Shown piece after piece: positions 22,341-33,846 of a DNA stretch of 64,000 nt. Under the pieces are notes generated by a model, which was not told the DNA's origin, ran no database searches, and saw only the letters and a program-made list of their open reading frames with translations. A program made the translations under genes and the position numbers. Location: positions 85,899-149,898 of the forward strand of contig NZ_FNAC01000005.1 of the NCBI RefSeq assembly GCF_900101705.1. The letters run 5' to 3'. The first letter of the stretch is position 1, and each line of letters begins with the position of its first letter. The stretch comes from Algoriphagus faecimaris (GTDB lineage: Bacteria; Bacteroidota; Bacteroidia; Cytophagales; Cyclobacteriaceae).

Positions 22341-23114
22341 ATGATTCATTTCAAGACTTCAGAAGAAGTTCAAAAGATTAAAGAAAGTGCAGACATCTTG
22401 GCTAAGGCTCATGGAGAAGTAGCCAAGCATGTTAAAGTAGGGGTAAAGACCTCTTACTTAGATAAAATAGCTGAAGAGTTTATCAGAGATCACCAAGGAG
22501 TTCCTTCCTTTAAGGGCTATAATGGTTTTCCTGCTTCACTCTGTATATCTGTGAATGAGGTAGTGGTTCACGGATTTCCCAGCGAATATGAATTGAAAGA
22601 TGGCGATATAATCTCAATAGATTGTGGAGTCTTTCACCAAGGTTTTCATAGCGATTCCGCTTATACTTACCCTGTCGGTGAAGTCTCCATTCCTGTTTTG
22701 AACTTATTAAAAGCCACTAAAGATTCTCTTTACTTGGGGATTGAACAGGCTATTTTTGGTAATCGAATTGGAGACATTGGTCATGCCATACAAAAGTTTG
22801 TCGAAGCCAAAGGTTACACTGTGGTAAGGGAACTGGTTGGACATGGCTTAGGTAAAAACCTGCACGAGTCTCCTGAGGTGCCAAACTATGGTAAACGAGG
22901 TAGCGGTCCCTTACTTCAGTCGGGGATGGTTATTGCGATTGAGCCCATGATTAATCTTGGTACAAGGAACATTGTCCAAGAGCGAGATGGATGGACGATC
23001 AGAACAGCAGATCGGAAACCTTCCGCACATTATGAGCATACAGTAGCAATTTTCGAAGATAGAACAGAGGTATTGACCTCACATAAGTACATAGAAGAGA
23101 ATTTTAAATTCTAG
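22341..23114 (+). CDS. map: Methionine aminopeptidase, type I
   Basis: Removes the initiator Met from nascent proteins. All five metal ligands are present: D94 (ISIDCGV), D105 (FHSDSAY), H168 ([10 protein letters not shown]), E201 (AIEPMI) and E232 (YEHTVAI). At 257 residues it is the short type I form without an N-terminal extension. It starts 1 bp after secY and ends 1 bp before infA. Confidence 0.98.
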   Translation: MIHFKTSEEVQKIKESADILAKAHGEVAKHVKVGVKTSYLDKIAEEFIRDHQGVPSFKGYNGFPASLCISVNEVVVHGFPSEYELKDGDIISIDCGVFHQGFHSDSAYTYPVGEVSIPVLNLLKATKDSLYLGIEQAIFGNRIGDIGHAIQKFVEAKGYTVVRELVGHGLGKNLHESPEVPNYGKRGSGPLLQSGMVIAIEPMINLGTRNIVQERDGWTIRTADRKPSAHYEHTVAIFEDRTEVLTSHKYIEENFKF

Positions 23115-23115
23115 T

Positions 23116-23334
23116 ATGGCGAAACAGACATCAATAGAACAAGACGGTACCATTATCGAGGCGTTATCAAACGCCATGTTTAAGGTGGAATTGGAGAATG
23201 GACATCAATTGATTGCCCATATATCTGGCAAAATGAGGATGAATTATATCAAAATCCTTCCCGGAGATCGTGTCAAATTAGAACTATCTCCCTATGATTT
23301 ATCAAAAGGCAGAATTGTATATCGATATAAATAA
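23116..23334 (+). CDS. infA: Translation initiation factor IF-1
   Basis: IF-1 (72 residues, the exact usual length) is an OB-fold protein that occupies the 30S A site during initiation. [19 protein letters not shown] and the ending [15 protein letters not shown] are diagnostic. It lies between map and rpmJ. Confidence 0.98.
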   Translation: MAKQTSIEQDGTIIEALSNAMFKVELENGHQLIAHISGKMRMNYIKILPGDRVKLELSPYDLSKGRIVYRYK

Positions 23335-23340
23335 ACTGAT

Positions 23341-23457
23341 ATGAAAGTAAAGGCATCTATCAAAAAGAGAAGTGTTGATTGTAAAGTGATCAGAAGAAAC
23401 GGAAAGCTTTACGTCATCAATAAGAAGAATCCTAAGTTTAAACAAAGACAAGGTTAA
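23341..23457 (+). CDS. rpmJ: 50S ribosomal protein L36, zinc-free variant
   Basis: A 38-residue protein starting [20 protein letters not shown] and ending NPKFKQRQG. It is L36 by length, position (infA-rpmJ-rpsM) and basic pattern. Only one of the zinc ligands of the classical form remains (C14); the CxxC pair and the downstream Cys/His are gone, so it should not bind zinc. Confidence 0.95.
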   Translation: MKVKASIKKRSVDCKVIRRNGKLYVINKKNPKFKQRQG

Positions 23458-23461
23458 GATT

Positions 23462-23839
23462 ATGGCTAGAATTGCAGGTGTAGATATACCAGACAATAAG
23501 CGTGGCGAGATCGGGCTTACCTATATTTTCGGAATAGGAAGAAGCTCCGCCAGAGCGATCCTGAGCAAGGCCGGTATCTCTTTCAACAAGAAAGCGGGAG
23601 AGTGGGATGACGATGAGTCTACTGCTATCCGTAACATCATCTCTGAAGAATTCAGAACAGAAGGTGTGTTGAAATCAGAGGTCCAATTGAACATCAAGCG
23701 ACTAATGGATATTGGTTGCTACAGAGGTTTGAGACACAGAAAAGGCCTTCCGGTGCGTGGTCAGAAGACTAAAAACAACGCCAGAACAAGGAAGGGTAAG
23801 AGAAAAACAGTTGCTAACAAGAAAAAGGCGACTAAATAA
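23462..23839 (+). CDS. rpsM: 30S ribosomal protein S13
   Basis: S13 (125 residues) contacts the 50S subunit and P-site t[43 protein letters not shown] and the basic tail are diagnostic. First of the alpha-type group rpsM-rpsK-rpsD-rpoA-rplQ, with no visible break from the preceding genes. Confidence 0.98.
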   Translation: MARIAGVDIPDNKRGEIGLTYIFGIGRSSARAILSKAGISFNKKAGEWDDDESTAIRNIISEEFRTEGVLKSEVQLNIKRLMDIGCYRGLRHRKGLPVRGQKTKNNARTRKGKRKTVANKKKATK

Positions 23840-23854
23840 AACCTGATTTAGATT

Positions 23855-24253
23855 ATGGCTCAGAAAAGAAACGATAAAGCGAAAGGTAAAAAAAGAGTTG
23901 TCAAAGTAGAAGCAGTAGGCCAGGCCCACATCAAAGCTTCCTTTAACAATATTATCATCTCAATTACCAATAATTCAGGACAAGTTATCTCTTGGGCTTC
24001 TGCCGGTAAAATGGGTTTCAGAGGTTCAAAGAAAAACACTCCTTATGCTGCGCAAATGGCTGCCCAAAATTGTGGTCAGGTTGCCTATGACTTAGGTTTG
24101 AGGAAAATCGAAGTTTTCGTAAAAGGTCCAGGTGCAGGAAGAGAATCTGCTATCAGAACTTTGCAAAATGTAGGATTGGATGTGACAACCATCATTGATG
24201 TGACACCAATGCCGCACAACGGATGTCGTCCTCCTAAGCGTAGAAGAGTTTAA
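23855..24253 (+). CDS. rpsK: 30S ribosomal protein S11
   Basis: S11 (132 residues) forms part of the 30S platform. It carries [20 protein letters not shown], the [12 protein letters not shown] loop and the ending [18 protein letters not shown]. Fifteen bp after rpsM. Confidence 0.98.
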   Translation: MAQKRNDKAKGKKRVVKVEAVGQAHIKASFNNIIISITNNSGQVISWASAGKMGFRGSKKNTPYAAQMAAQNCGQVAYDLGLRKIEVFVKGPGAGRESAIRTLQNVGLDVTTIIDVTPMPHNGCRPPKRRRV

Positions 24254-24271
24254 TTATAAAATTGTAACAGA

Positions 24272-24877
24272 ATGGCTAGATATACAGGTCCTAAATCAAA
24301 GATCGCTCGAAAGTTTGGCGAGCCTATCGAAGGGCATAGCAAAGCGCTTCAAAAGAAAAACTATCCTCCAGGTCAGCACGGTCGTGGAAGAAGAAAGAAG
24401 CAATCTGAATATGCAATCCAGCTTGCTGAAAAGCAAAAAGCAAAATACATCTACGGAGTATTGGAAAGACAGTTTGCGAAAATGTTTGACATCGCTTCCA
24501 GAAAAAATGGAATCACCGGTGAAAACCTTTTGCAATTGCTTGAAGCAAGATTAGATAACACGGTTTATAGATTGGGAATTTCCCCAACACGTAGAGGCGC
24601 TAGACAATTGGTTTCCCATAAGCATATCCTTGTGAATGGTGAATTAGTTAATATTCCGTCTTTTACCCTAAAGCCGGGTGATGTCGTCTCTGTCAGAGAG
24701 CGATCCAAATCCCTAGAAGCTATTACCAATAGCTTAGCTGGTAGAGGTGCCAATAAATATTCCTGGTTAGAGTGGGATGGTGCTTCATTATCCGGCAAGT
24801 TTGTCAGTGTGCCAAGCAGAGATGATATTCCTGAAAATATCAAGGAGCAACTCATTGTCGAACTGTACTCTAAGTAA
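24272..24877 (+). CDS. rpsD: 30S ribosomal protein S4, zinc-free form
   Basis: S4 (201 residues) nucleates 30S assembly and in E. coli represses the alpha operon. The S4 RNA-binding domain lies near residues 92-155 ([20 protein letters not shown]). The N-terminal domain has no cysteines, so it is the zinc-free form, like S14 and L36 here. rpoA follows after 39 bp. Confidence 0.98.
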   Translation: MARYTGPKSKIARKFGEPIEGHSKALQKKNYPPGQHGRGRRKKQSEYAIQLAEKQKAKYIYGVLERQFAKMFDIASRKNGITGENLLQLLEARLDNTVYRLGISPTRRGARQLVSHKHILVNGELVNIPSFTLKPGDVVSVRERSKSLEAITNSLAGRGANKYSWLEWDGASLSGKFVSVPSRDDIPENIKEQLIVELYSK

Positions 24878-24916
24878 TATTTACTATTTTCAGCTTTTAA
24901 ACAAAGAACAAGATAT

Positions 24917-25906
24917 ATGTCCATATTAGCATTTCAAATGCCCGAAAAAGTGGTGATGGAAAAAGCCGATGACTTTCATGGCTTGTTTACCTTCAAACCA
25001 CTTGAAAAAGGCTATGGAGTTACTATCGGTAACGCCCTGAGAAGAATTTTGCTTTCTTCGCTGGAGGGATATGCCATCACATCCATTAAAATCCCTGGAG
25101 TGGTGCATGAATTTTCCACTATCGAAGGTGTAGTAGAGGATGTGACCGACATTATTTTGAACCTGAAGCAGGTCCGATTTAAGAAAGTCCACGAGGCTTT
25201 TGACGGTAAAATTACTGTGGAAGTTAAAAATCAGTCTGTCTTCACTGCCGGGGACATTGCCAAGTTCACTTCTTCTTTCGAAATCTTAAATCCAGATTTG
25301 GTTATCTGCCACATCGATGAAGCCAAGACTTTTGAAATCGAGCTGATGCTTGATAAAGGAAGAGGATACTTACCAGCTGAAGAATCCAAACCAAAAGAGC
25401 AAGTTTTCGGTCAGATTGCTATTGATGCTATCTTCACGCCAATTAAAAACGTGAAGTACAGTGTAGAAAATACACGAGTTGAACAAAAAACTGACTTTGA
25501 GAAATTGATCTTGGAAGTAACTACGGACGGTTCAATTCACCCAGAGAAGGCGCTTCAAGAGTCCGCTAAAATCTTGATCCAACACTTTATGTTGTTTTCG
25601 GATCAGACTATGGTGCTTGATTCCACAGGACCTGCTGAAGCAGAGCCTATTGATGAGGAATTCTTGCATATGAGAAAACTCCTTAAGACTTCTCTCAGTG
25701 ATCTAGACCTTTCTGTTAGAGCTTTCAATTGCCTAAAGGCAGCTGATGTTAAGACTTTGGGTGACCTAGCCAAACTGGAAATTTCAGACATGATGAAGTT
25801 CAGAAACTTCGGTAAAAAATCCCTAGCTGAGCTTGAGCAGCTGATTCAGGAAAAAGGCCTAACCTTTGGAATGGATATTTCAAAGTATAAACTTGATGAA
25901 GAATAA
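24917..25906 (+). CDS. rpoA: RNA polymerase subunit alpha
   Basis: Alpha (329 residues) dimerises to scaffold the polymerase and reads UP elements and activators with its C-terminal domain. The N-terminal domain has [20 protein letters not shown]. The C-terminal domain (about residues 255-320) has the [19 protein letters not shown] and [13 protein letters not shown] helices. Placed between rpsD and rplQ as usual. Confidence 0.98.
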   Translation: MSILAFQMPEKVVMEKADDFHGLFTFKPLEKGYGVTIGNALRRILLSSLEGYAITSIKIPGVVHEFSTIEGVVEDVTDIILNLKQVRFKKVHEAFDGKITVEVKNQSVFTAGDIAKFTSSFEILNPDLVICHIDEAKTFEIELMLDKGRGYLPAEESKPKEQVFGQIAIDAIFTPIKNVKYSVENTRVEQKTDFEKLILEVTTDGSIHPEKALQESAKILIQHFMLFSDQTMVLDSTGPAEAEPIDEEFLHMRKLLKTSLSDLDLSVRAFNCLKAADVKTLGDLAKLEISDMMKFRNFGKKSLAELEQLIQEKGLTFGMDISKYKLDEE

Positions 25907-25911
25907 ATAAA

Positions 25912-26451
25912 ATGAGACACGGTAAGAAATTTAACCACCTTGGAAGAAAGGCTGCTCATAGGAAAGCAATGCTTTCTAACATGGCTACATCCTTGATTCT
26001 TCACAAGCGTATCTCTACCACGCTTGCCAAGGCAAAGGAATTGAAAAAATATGTAGAGCCTCTAGTGACTAGAGCCAAAGAAGATACTACGCACAATAGA
26101 CGTATTGCTTTCTCCTACCTTAAAAATAAAGAAGCTATCATCTCTCTTTTTGGAGAGGTAATCGCTAAAGTAGGTACTCGTCCAGGAGGATATACTCGAA
26201 TTATCAAAACTGGATTCAGATTAGGTGATAATGCAGAGATGTGTATCATTGAGCTAGTAGATTTCAATGACTTGATGCTGAAAGATGCTAAGCCTGCAAA
26301 GAAAACTACACGAAGATCTCGTAGAGGTTCTGGTGCTGCTAAAGCCACAGAAACTGAAGCCACCGCAGCTCCTGCGGCAGAGGAAAAGCCGGCTAAGCCT
26401 GCTGCTCCTGAAGCTTCTACTGACACTGATACAGAATCTGAAGACAAATAA
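25912..26451 (+). CDS. rplQ: 50S ribosomal protein L17 with C-terminal extension
   Basis: The first ~120 residues are standard L17 ([40 protein letters not shown]). A further ~55 residues, rich in Ala, Glu, Pro, Thr and Lys and probably disordered, bring it to 179 residues. It ends the alpha-type group and is followed by a terminator. Confidence 0.97.
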   Translation: MRHGKKFNHLGRKAAHRKAMLSNMATSLILHKRISTTLAKAKELKKYVEPLVTRAKEDTTHNRRIAFSYLKNKEAIISLFGEVIAKVGTRPGGYTRIIKTGFRLGDNAEMCIIELVDFNDLMLKDAKPAKKTTRRSRRGSGAAKATETEATAAPAAEEKPAKPAAPEASTDTDTESEDK

Positions 26452-26473
26452 GATTGAATGCTATTGCATACAT

Positions 26474-26507
26474 AAAAAGGATTGGACGTTAGTTCAATCC
26501 TTTTTTT
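26474..26507 (+). terminator. Intrinsic terminator after rplQ
   Basis: AAAAAGGATTGGAC, a short GTTA-containing loop and GTTCAATCC followed by seven T make a stem with one G-U pair. It ends the long ribosomal operon. Confidence 0.88.
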
Positions 26508-26542
26508 ATACCCAGACATTCCTTCACCTCTCTAGAAATCCT

Positions 26543-26550
26543 TAACTTTG
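26543..26550 (+). promoter_or_regulatory. Probable carA promoter (-7 element)
   Basis: TAACTTTG matches TAnnTTTG and lies 16 bp before the carA ATG, just after the rplQ terminator. There is no TTG at the -33 distance, so only half of the consensus is seen. Confidence 0.55.
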
Positions 26551-26566
26551 GGCAATCTTCTGAAAA

Positions 26567-28970
<2,404 letters not shown>

Positions 28971-29001
28971 ACCTCATTTCGGGCTATTTAGCCTATGATA
29001 T

Positions 29002-29040
29002 AAAAACGTCCACAATCCTCGGGTTGATGGGCGTTTTTCA
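29002..29040 (+). terminator. Intrinsic terminator after eno
   Basis: AAAAACGTCCA (29002-29012) pairs with TGGGCGTTTTT (29028-29038) with one G-U pair, and the loop can extend the stem with CAA/TTG. The T-run closes the 3' arm. Confidence 0.82.
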
Positions 29041-29136
29041 TTTTTGATAGATAAAATGTCCCTGAGCTTAATTTCAGATGAAGGAATGCTGGTTTTTGCA
29101 TCATTTTTGTAACTTAATCAGATTAAACCTGATCTA

Positions 29137-29424
29137 ATGAAAAAGCTTTTCAAACTCACTACCAATTTCTACGGTATAGCGACCCTAGCATTTCTTTTTT
29201 GGATGATTTTCATTGATTCCAATAATATTGTCAATCAGTTCAAGCTAAGTCAAAAGCTTGGTCAACTCGAAGATCAAAAGGAATACTATCAAGAGCGGAA
29301 ATTGAAAATTCAGGCTGAAAGAGAAGAGTTGATGAGTAATCCGGAACTTTTAGAGAAGTTTGCCCGTGAAAAATACTTTATGAAGAAAAAAACGGAAGAT
29401 CTCTATGTTATCGTCAAGGAATAG
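29137..29424 (+). CDS. DivIC/FtsB-like septum formation protein
   Basis: A 95-residue bitopic protein: short cytoplasmic N-terminus, one membrane helix (about residues 11-28), then a charged coiled-coil region (about 35-65) and a short tail with AREKYFMKKKTEDLYVI, which fits the DivIC/FtsB family of the divisome FtsQ-L-B complex. Placement after eno also matches ftsB in proteobacteria (eno-ftsB). The next gene starts inside its last codons (20-bp overlap). Confidence 0.85.
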   Translation: MKKLFKLTTNFYGIATLAFLFWMIFIDSNNIVNQFKLSQKLGQLEDQKEYYQERKLKIQAEREELMSNPELLEKFAREKYFMKKKTEDLYVIVKE

Positions 29425-29956
29425 GTTTTTGCTCTTATTTGGGTTGTTCTTTTTTACCACTCTGCTAGCGAGTCATGCACAGCGGGAGATTTATGCTGAT
29501 TCTATTGCATTTAAAGACCGCTTATATTACGGGGGGAATTTCGGAATGCAGTTTGGCACCATTACACTAGTGGATGTCTCTCCTTTAGTCGGTGTGATGA
29601 TTACCGAACGCTACTCTGCAGGAGTAGGGATTACCTATCAATATTTTAATGATAGACGTTTTGTAGGCGGCTCTTCCTCTACCTACGGAGGAAGGATCTT
29701 TAATCGCTTCAATGTCTTGCCCAATATCTTTATTCACGGAGAGCTTGAAACCATTAATTTTGATTATTTCAATAGGGCTGAAAACCGGTTTCAGCGAATT
29801 TGGTCTAATGCTTTATTTCTAGGAGGAGGCTATTTCGCTCCATTTGGTGGTGGCAGAGGAGGTGCCAATTTTACTTTTTTATACAATATTCTTCATGATA
29901 ACCTGCGGTCTCCCTACGGTGAACCTTATGTCATTCGAGTGGGTTTTGTGTTTTAA
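29405..29956 (+). CDS. Small exported outer-membrane-type protein, function unknown
   Basis: 183 residues with a signal peptide (about 1-25, ending SHAQ). The rest is rich in alternating aromatic/hydrophobic strands and Gly (YYGGNFGMQFG, AGVGITYQYFN, FLGGGYFAPFGG) and ends in VIRVGFVF with a terminal Phe, as expected for a small outer-membrane beta barrel. I do not recognise a named family. It overlaps the preceding DivIC-like gene by 20 bp and is 20 bp from the serine acetyltransferase gene. Confidence 0.75.
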   Translation: MLSSRNRFLLLFGLFFFTTLLASHAQREIYADSIAFKDRLYYGGNFGMQFGTITLVDVSPLVGVMITERYSAGVGITYQYFNDRRFVGGSSSTYGGRIFNRFNVLPNIFIHGELETINFDYFNRAENRFQRIWSNALFLGGGYFAPFGGGRGGANFTFLYNILHDNLRSPYGEPYVIRVGFVF

Positions 29957-29976
29957 ATGCACATCAGACCTATCTC

Positions 29977-30822
29977 ATGGATTCATTGATCAAAAAAATA
30001 TACCAAGCTCACCAAGAATGCTCCGATTGTCCATCACCTCAGGTGGTACAGCAGTTTTTTGAAGGGCTTTTAGGGTTGCTTTTTCCAGAGCACTCCGTCC
30101 AAAAAGTTAAGGAAGAGACTGAGCTTCGAATTAGGATGGATGAGTTGAAAGAACGACTTTCTAAGATTTTGGAGCGGAATACCCACCTGCATGGACAAAA
30201 TGGTAGACAGCTTTCCTCACAGTTTTTCACCAATTTGGAGCGAGTATACGACTGGATCAATCAGGATGTGGATGCCATGTATGCAGGTGATCCTGCTGCC
30301 AAATCAAGAACAGAGATTCTTCGATCTTATCCTGGTTTTTATGCTATTGCTGCTTATCGTATTGCTCATGAACTTCATATCTTGGGTATCAAATTAATTC
30401 CCAGAATGATTACCGAGATAGCCCATAGTCGTACAGGAGTAGATATTCACCCTGGCGCCAAAATAGGACAAAACTTCTGTATCGATCACGGTACAGGGGT
30501 GGTGATAGGGGAAACGACCATCATTGGTAACCATGTCAAAGTATACCAAGGGGTTACTTTGGGAGCATTAAGTGTCGATAAAGCAGATGCAGACAGCAAG
30601 CGTCACCCTACGATTGAGGATCATGTGGTAATCTATGCAGGAGCGACCATTCTAGGAGGAAGAACTGTCATCGGTAGAGGCAGCACTATAGGAGGGAATG
30701 TCTGGTTGACCAAATCGGTAGCTCCTGGTTCTAAAGTATATTATCAGGCACAAATGCATCATGCAGATTCGGAGGTTACTGATTTGTACATCTTCAAAAA
30801 TGAGGAGGATAAAACCCAATAA
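29977..30822 (+). CDS. Serine O-acetyltransferase
   Basis: Makes O-acetylserine from serine and acetyl-CoA, the first step of cysteine synthesis. At 281 residues it has a helical N-terminal domain and a left-handed beta-helix of hexapeptide repeats (from about residue 155: DIHPGAKIGQNFCIDHGTGV, VIGETTIIGNHVKVYQGVTL). The DHGTG motif contains the expected catalytic His. The N-terminal region is the EpsC/CysE type. The cysteine synthase gene follows about 120 bp later, forming a pathway pair. Confidence 0.93.
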   Translation: MDSLIKKIYQAHQECSDCPSPQVVQQFFEGLLGLLFPEHSVQKVKEETELRIRMDELKERLSKILERNTHLHGQNGRQLSSQFFTNLERVYDWINQDVDAMYAGDPAAKSRTEILRSYPGFYAIAAYRIAHELHILGIKLIPRMITEIAHSRTGVDIHPGAKIGQNFCIDHGTGVVIGETTIIGNHVKVYQGVTLGALSVDKADADSKRHPTIEDHVVIYAGATILGGRTVIGRGSTIGGNVWLTKSVAPGSKVYYQAQMHHADSEVTDLYIFKNEEDKTQ

Positions 30823-30941
30823 GATTCAACGTATTGAGAGGTTGATTTTTTGACCTCTGCAAAACTTTCCAGTTACTTCTTTTTTGATGAAATCGAAAAG
30901 GGAAATTGACATACAGCCCATCAGAAATATACTACTCGAAA

Positions 30942-31820
30942 ATGAAACTCTTTGAATTAATAGGAAACACACCCCTAGTCGAAGTACAACATATTTTAAT
31001 CAAGCCCAAGGTTAAAATCCTCTGTAAAATGGAAGGACAGAATCCGGGTGGAAGTGTCAAAGATCGAGCAGCTTTTAATATGCTGCAATCCGCCTTGGAT
31101 CGAGGAGATATTAAAAAAGGAGATAAACTAGTCGAAGCCACCAGTGGGAATACAGGAATAGCCCTTGCCATGGTCGCCAAGGTATTGGGTCTGGATATGA
31201 CGCTGATCATGCCTGATAATTCCACGAGGGAGCGAGTACTCTCGATGGAAGCCTATGGTGCAAAGGTGATCTTGACGCCTGCAGCAAAAACCATTGAATA
31301 TTCTCGTACTCTCGCAGAAAAGATGAATGCCGAAGAGGGCTATTTCATGTTGAATCAATTTGCCAATTCGGACAATTACCTCGCGCACTATAAAACTACC
31401 GGACCCGAAATATGGAATGATACCGATGGAAAAGTAACACACTTCGTTTCAGCAATGGGTACCACAGGGACCATTATGGGAGTGTCTCGCTATCTAAAAG
31501 AGAAGAATCCCAACATTCAAATAGTGGGTACGCAGCCTACTGATGGATCGAGTATTCCAGGAATCCGACGCTGGTCCCCGGAGTTTTTACCGGCTATTTT
31601 CGAAAAAGAACGTGTGGACCGTGTGATTGATGTGTCTCAGGATCAGGCGACAGTAATGACCCGCCGTATGGCAAAAGAAGAGGGGATTTTGGCAGGAATG
31701 AGTAGCGGTGGCGCATTACATGCTGCGATCGAACTCTCCAAAGAACTCGAAGAGGGTTTGATTGTCTGTATCACCTGTGACCGGGGAGACCGATATTTGA
31801 GTTCGGACTTGTTTGGCTGA
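30942..31820 (+). CDS. cysM: Cysteine synthase (O-acetylserine sulfhydrylase)
   Basis: PLP enzyme that converts O-acetylserine and sulfide (or thiosulfate) to cysteine. The ATG at 30942 gives MKLFELIGNTPLVEV, the usual family start; an upstream in-frame TTG at 30906 would add 12 unrelated residues and is unlikely. The PLP lysine is K40 (GGSVKDRAAF), the substrate loop is SGNTG at 68-72, and the phosphate-binding loop is in MGTTGTIMG. At 292 residues it fits the CysM group better than the longer CysK, but this split is inferred. Confidence 0.92.
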   Translation: MKLFELIGNTPLVEVQHILIKPKVKILCKMEGQNPGGSVKDRAAFNMLQSALDRGDIKKGDKLVEATSGNTGIALAMVAKVLGLDMTLIMPDNSTRERVLSMEAYGAKVILTPAAKTIEYSRTLAEKMNAEEGYFMLNQFANSDNYLAHYKTTGPEIWNDTDGKVTHFVSAMGTTGTIMGVSRYLKEKNPNIQIVGTQPTDGSSIPGIRRWSPEFLPAIFEKERVDRVIDVSQDQATVMTRRMAKEEGILAGMSSGGALHAAIELSKELEEGLIVCITCDRGDRYLSSDLFG

Positions 31821-32000
31821 TTTTATTCAGGAAGTTTTTTTAAAAAGTGGTGCGACAAGGATTATCAGAATTTGTGATTTTTTTGGAGCAATCTTTCATA
31901 TCACTTGAGATTCTTACTTTAGTGAACTCAGGTCTATTGAATGTCATATAAATGGCATACTTCTGACCTTTCGAATTAAAGGGGTTTGGTTGAATTTTGT

Positions 32001-32786
32001 ATGGTGACGATCGGAAAACGAATCAAAGAGGCACGATTAACGAAGCGTTGGACACAATCCGAGCTAGCAGATAGATGTGGAGTTTCCCTTCGCACCATAC
32101 AGCGCTTGGAGAAAGATGAGGTGACTGCCAGTTTATATTCTTCTGGGAAGCTGGAAGAAGTTTTGGGAATCGAAATTTTTGAATCTACGATCCAGTCTGA
32201 AAATAAAACTAATCATTCAAAACCTAAAATCCCCATTATGCATTATTTATCAACTATTTCTCCTTTTGTTCTGGTTGGATCCCTTCTTATTGGGCTTGGT
32301 TATCTGGGACAAGATTTCCTAGTAAAACCCAAATCTCCATTACCGATGATATCCACAAATCAAATTGAAACGACCACGATAAATTGCGGATCGGATTCTG
32401 AGTGTGATATTCAGGTTACACTTAAAAATGAGAAGGGGGAGATTATCTGGGAAAAAATATATGGAGGTACTAGCTATGATAGAGCTGTATCGGTAATTCC
32501 TGCTTCGGATGATGGGTTTTTGATTCTTGGGTCTACGAGTTCATACGGACAAGGTAACTACGACATTTTGTTGATCAAGGTGGATACTGGCGGTGAGGTT
32601 TTATGGCAAAAAACCTATGGAGGATTTTTTAATGAATATGCAAAATCAATTTCCCCATCGGAAAATGAGAAAGGGTATCTTATTGAGGGTAGTCAGCAAG
32701 AATGCACTACTCCTAATGTATCGGAAGATTGCATTATGAAATCATGGAGTTTTGGAATTGATGAAGAGGGAGAAAAGCTGGGATAG
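32001..32786 (+). CDS. Membrane-anchored HTH protein with short propeller-like tail
   Basis: 261 residues from the ATG at 32001 (an in-frame TTG at 31986 is a weaker choice). Residues 3-60 are an XRE-type helix-turn-helix (IGKRIKEARLTKRWTQSELA; GVSLRTIQRLEK). Residues about 84-103 form one membrane helix. The C-terminal part (about 137-261) resembles one and a half blades of bacterial propeller repeats (IIWEKIYGGTSYDRAVSVIP; VLWQKTYGGF), with four cysteines (C129, C135, C234, C244). If the N-terminus is cytoplasmic, the tail is periplasmic. It may be a one-component membrane regulator or a truncated larger protein. No operon partner is visible. Confidence 0.75.
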   Translation: MVTIGKRIKEARLTKRWTQSELADRCGVSLRTIQRLEKDEVTASLYSSGKLEEVLGIEIFESTIQSENKTNHSKPKIPIMHYLSTISPFVLVGSLLIGLGYLGQDFLVKPKSPLPMISTNQIETTTINCGSDSECDIQVTLKNEKGEIIWEKIYGGTSYDRAVSVIPASDDGFLILGSTSSYGQGNYDILLIKVDTGGEVLWQKTYGGFFNEYAKSISPSENEKGYLIEGSQQECTTPNVSEDCIMKSWSFGIDEEGEKLG

Positions 32787-32817
32787 TTTATCCAGTTTAG
32801 AACGTCCCAATTGTCAA

Positions 32818-33732
32818 TTATACAAAGAACTGCTTCATTTTCTCCAGTCCTGTTTTAGCGACTACATCCGCATCCATTGCCCAAAGACTAGGATTAAAAA
32901 GCTCGAGTGATAGGACTTTTGATCCCCCCATGGCTTTCAGAGTTTGTGCAACTTCTAGGAGGGGAGCAACTCCATCTCCCGGATAAACGCGATGCTTATC
33001 TTCTTGCTCGGTTCGTGGTAAAGTGTCCGGGAAATCATTCAGGTGAAAGACCTCGATGGCCGTCCCATTGATCAATTTTAATCCATCAAAGCCTGAATCA
33101 CCCCGGAATAAATGATAGATATCCGGTAAAAGGCGGGCATCCGGATCATTGGCCATAGCAGCTACTGCCAATGCCTGCCCTAATTGGTAAAAAGGAGGAA
33201 AAGCACCCCAAAACTCCAATTGTGGCATACAGCCCGTTTTTCTACCCAATTCCAAGAGTCTTGCATACTTTTCTCCAGCTTCAAAAAGGTCAACCGGTAC
33301 CTCGGCTCCGATTGCCGGAGCTGCGATTCGGGTACAGCCAATAGCCGCAAGTTGGTTCATTTCTTTTTCAATCTGCTCAAATCCCTGTTTGCTTTTCGCA
33401 GTATCCTGAGCCATCCATGTGGCAAATCCTATCGCATTAACTGCTTCGATGCCTGCATCTTCCAATTCCTTTTTCAGCGATGCTAAGGTTTTACCAGACT
33501 CTAGGTAGGCATCGATTTCCATCATCCATAGCTCTATTCCATCATATCCTGATCGAGCGGTGACTTTGATCATTTCGGACAGGGATAGTTTCTGTCCTCT
33601 GATAGTGCTTGTATTGAGCGAAAATTTAAAATCAGAGCCCTCTGAAGTCTTGGATTTAGCTTGTACAGGCCCCGCAATCGTTGCCAATGGAGCCAAAGCA
33701 AGGCTTTTTAATAAGTTTCTACGTGAAGTCAT
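32818..33732 (-). CDS. Tat-exported sugar phosphate isomerase/epimerase-like protein
   Basis: 304 residues. MTSRRNLLKSLALAPLATIA is a twin-arginine signal (RR at 4-5) with a cleavage region near PVQAKS, so export folded to the periplasm is likely. The rest fits the xylose isomerase-like TIM barrel (FSLNTSTIRGQKLSLSEMIK; GYDGIELWMMEID; LPDIYHLFRGDSG; IEVFHLNDFPDTLPR), with the acidic and His metal ligands expected for the fold. Such proteins in Bacteroidota often belong to sugar or inositol degradation, but the substrate here is unknown. It is a single gene, convergent with the HTH gene. Confidence 0.85.
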   Translation of the reverse strand: MTSRRNLLKSLALAPLATIAGPVQAKSKTSEGSDFKFSLNTSTIRGQKLSLSEMIKVTARSGYDGIELWMMEIDAYLESGKTLASLKKELEDAGIEAVNAIGFATWMAQDTAKSKQGFEQIEKEMNQLAAIGCTRIAAPAIGAEVPVDLFEAGEKYARLLELGRKTGCMPQLEFWGAFPPFYQLGQALAVAAMANDPDARLLPDIYHLFRGDSGFDGLKLINGTAIEVFHLNDFPDTLPRTEQEDKHRVYPGDGVAPLLEVAQTLKAMGGSKVLSLELFNPSLWAMDADVVAKTGLEKMKQFFV

Positions 33733-33846
33733 GCTAGGTTTGGTCTTTTTTGGTGTAGGAATTTTTCCTTTTATCGAGAAAGAATACCATTTATACTTAT
33801 TTCTAAAAATAGGAATCTTCCAGTGTAATCTATCGTAATTTCATCC

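Noticed and set aside
30837..30858. Hairpin AGAGGT...ACCTCT after the serine acetyltransferase as a terminator
   Set aside because: The stem is only 6 bp with a 10-nt loop and no T-run after it; the two cysteine genes are likely one transcript.
30906..30941. TTG start adding 12 residues to the cysteine synthase
   Set aside because: The ATG at 30942 gives the standard family N-terminus; the extra residues have no match to the family.
31986..32000. TTG start for the HTH protein
   Set aside because: ATG at 32001 directly precedes the HTH (VTIGKRIKEARL) and is the simpler start.
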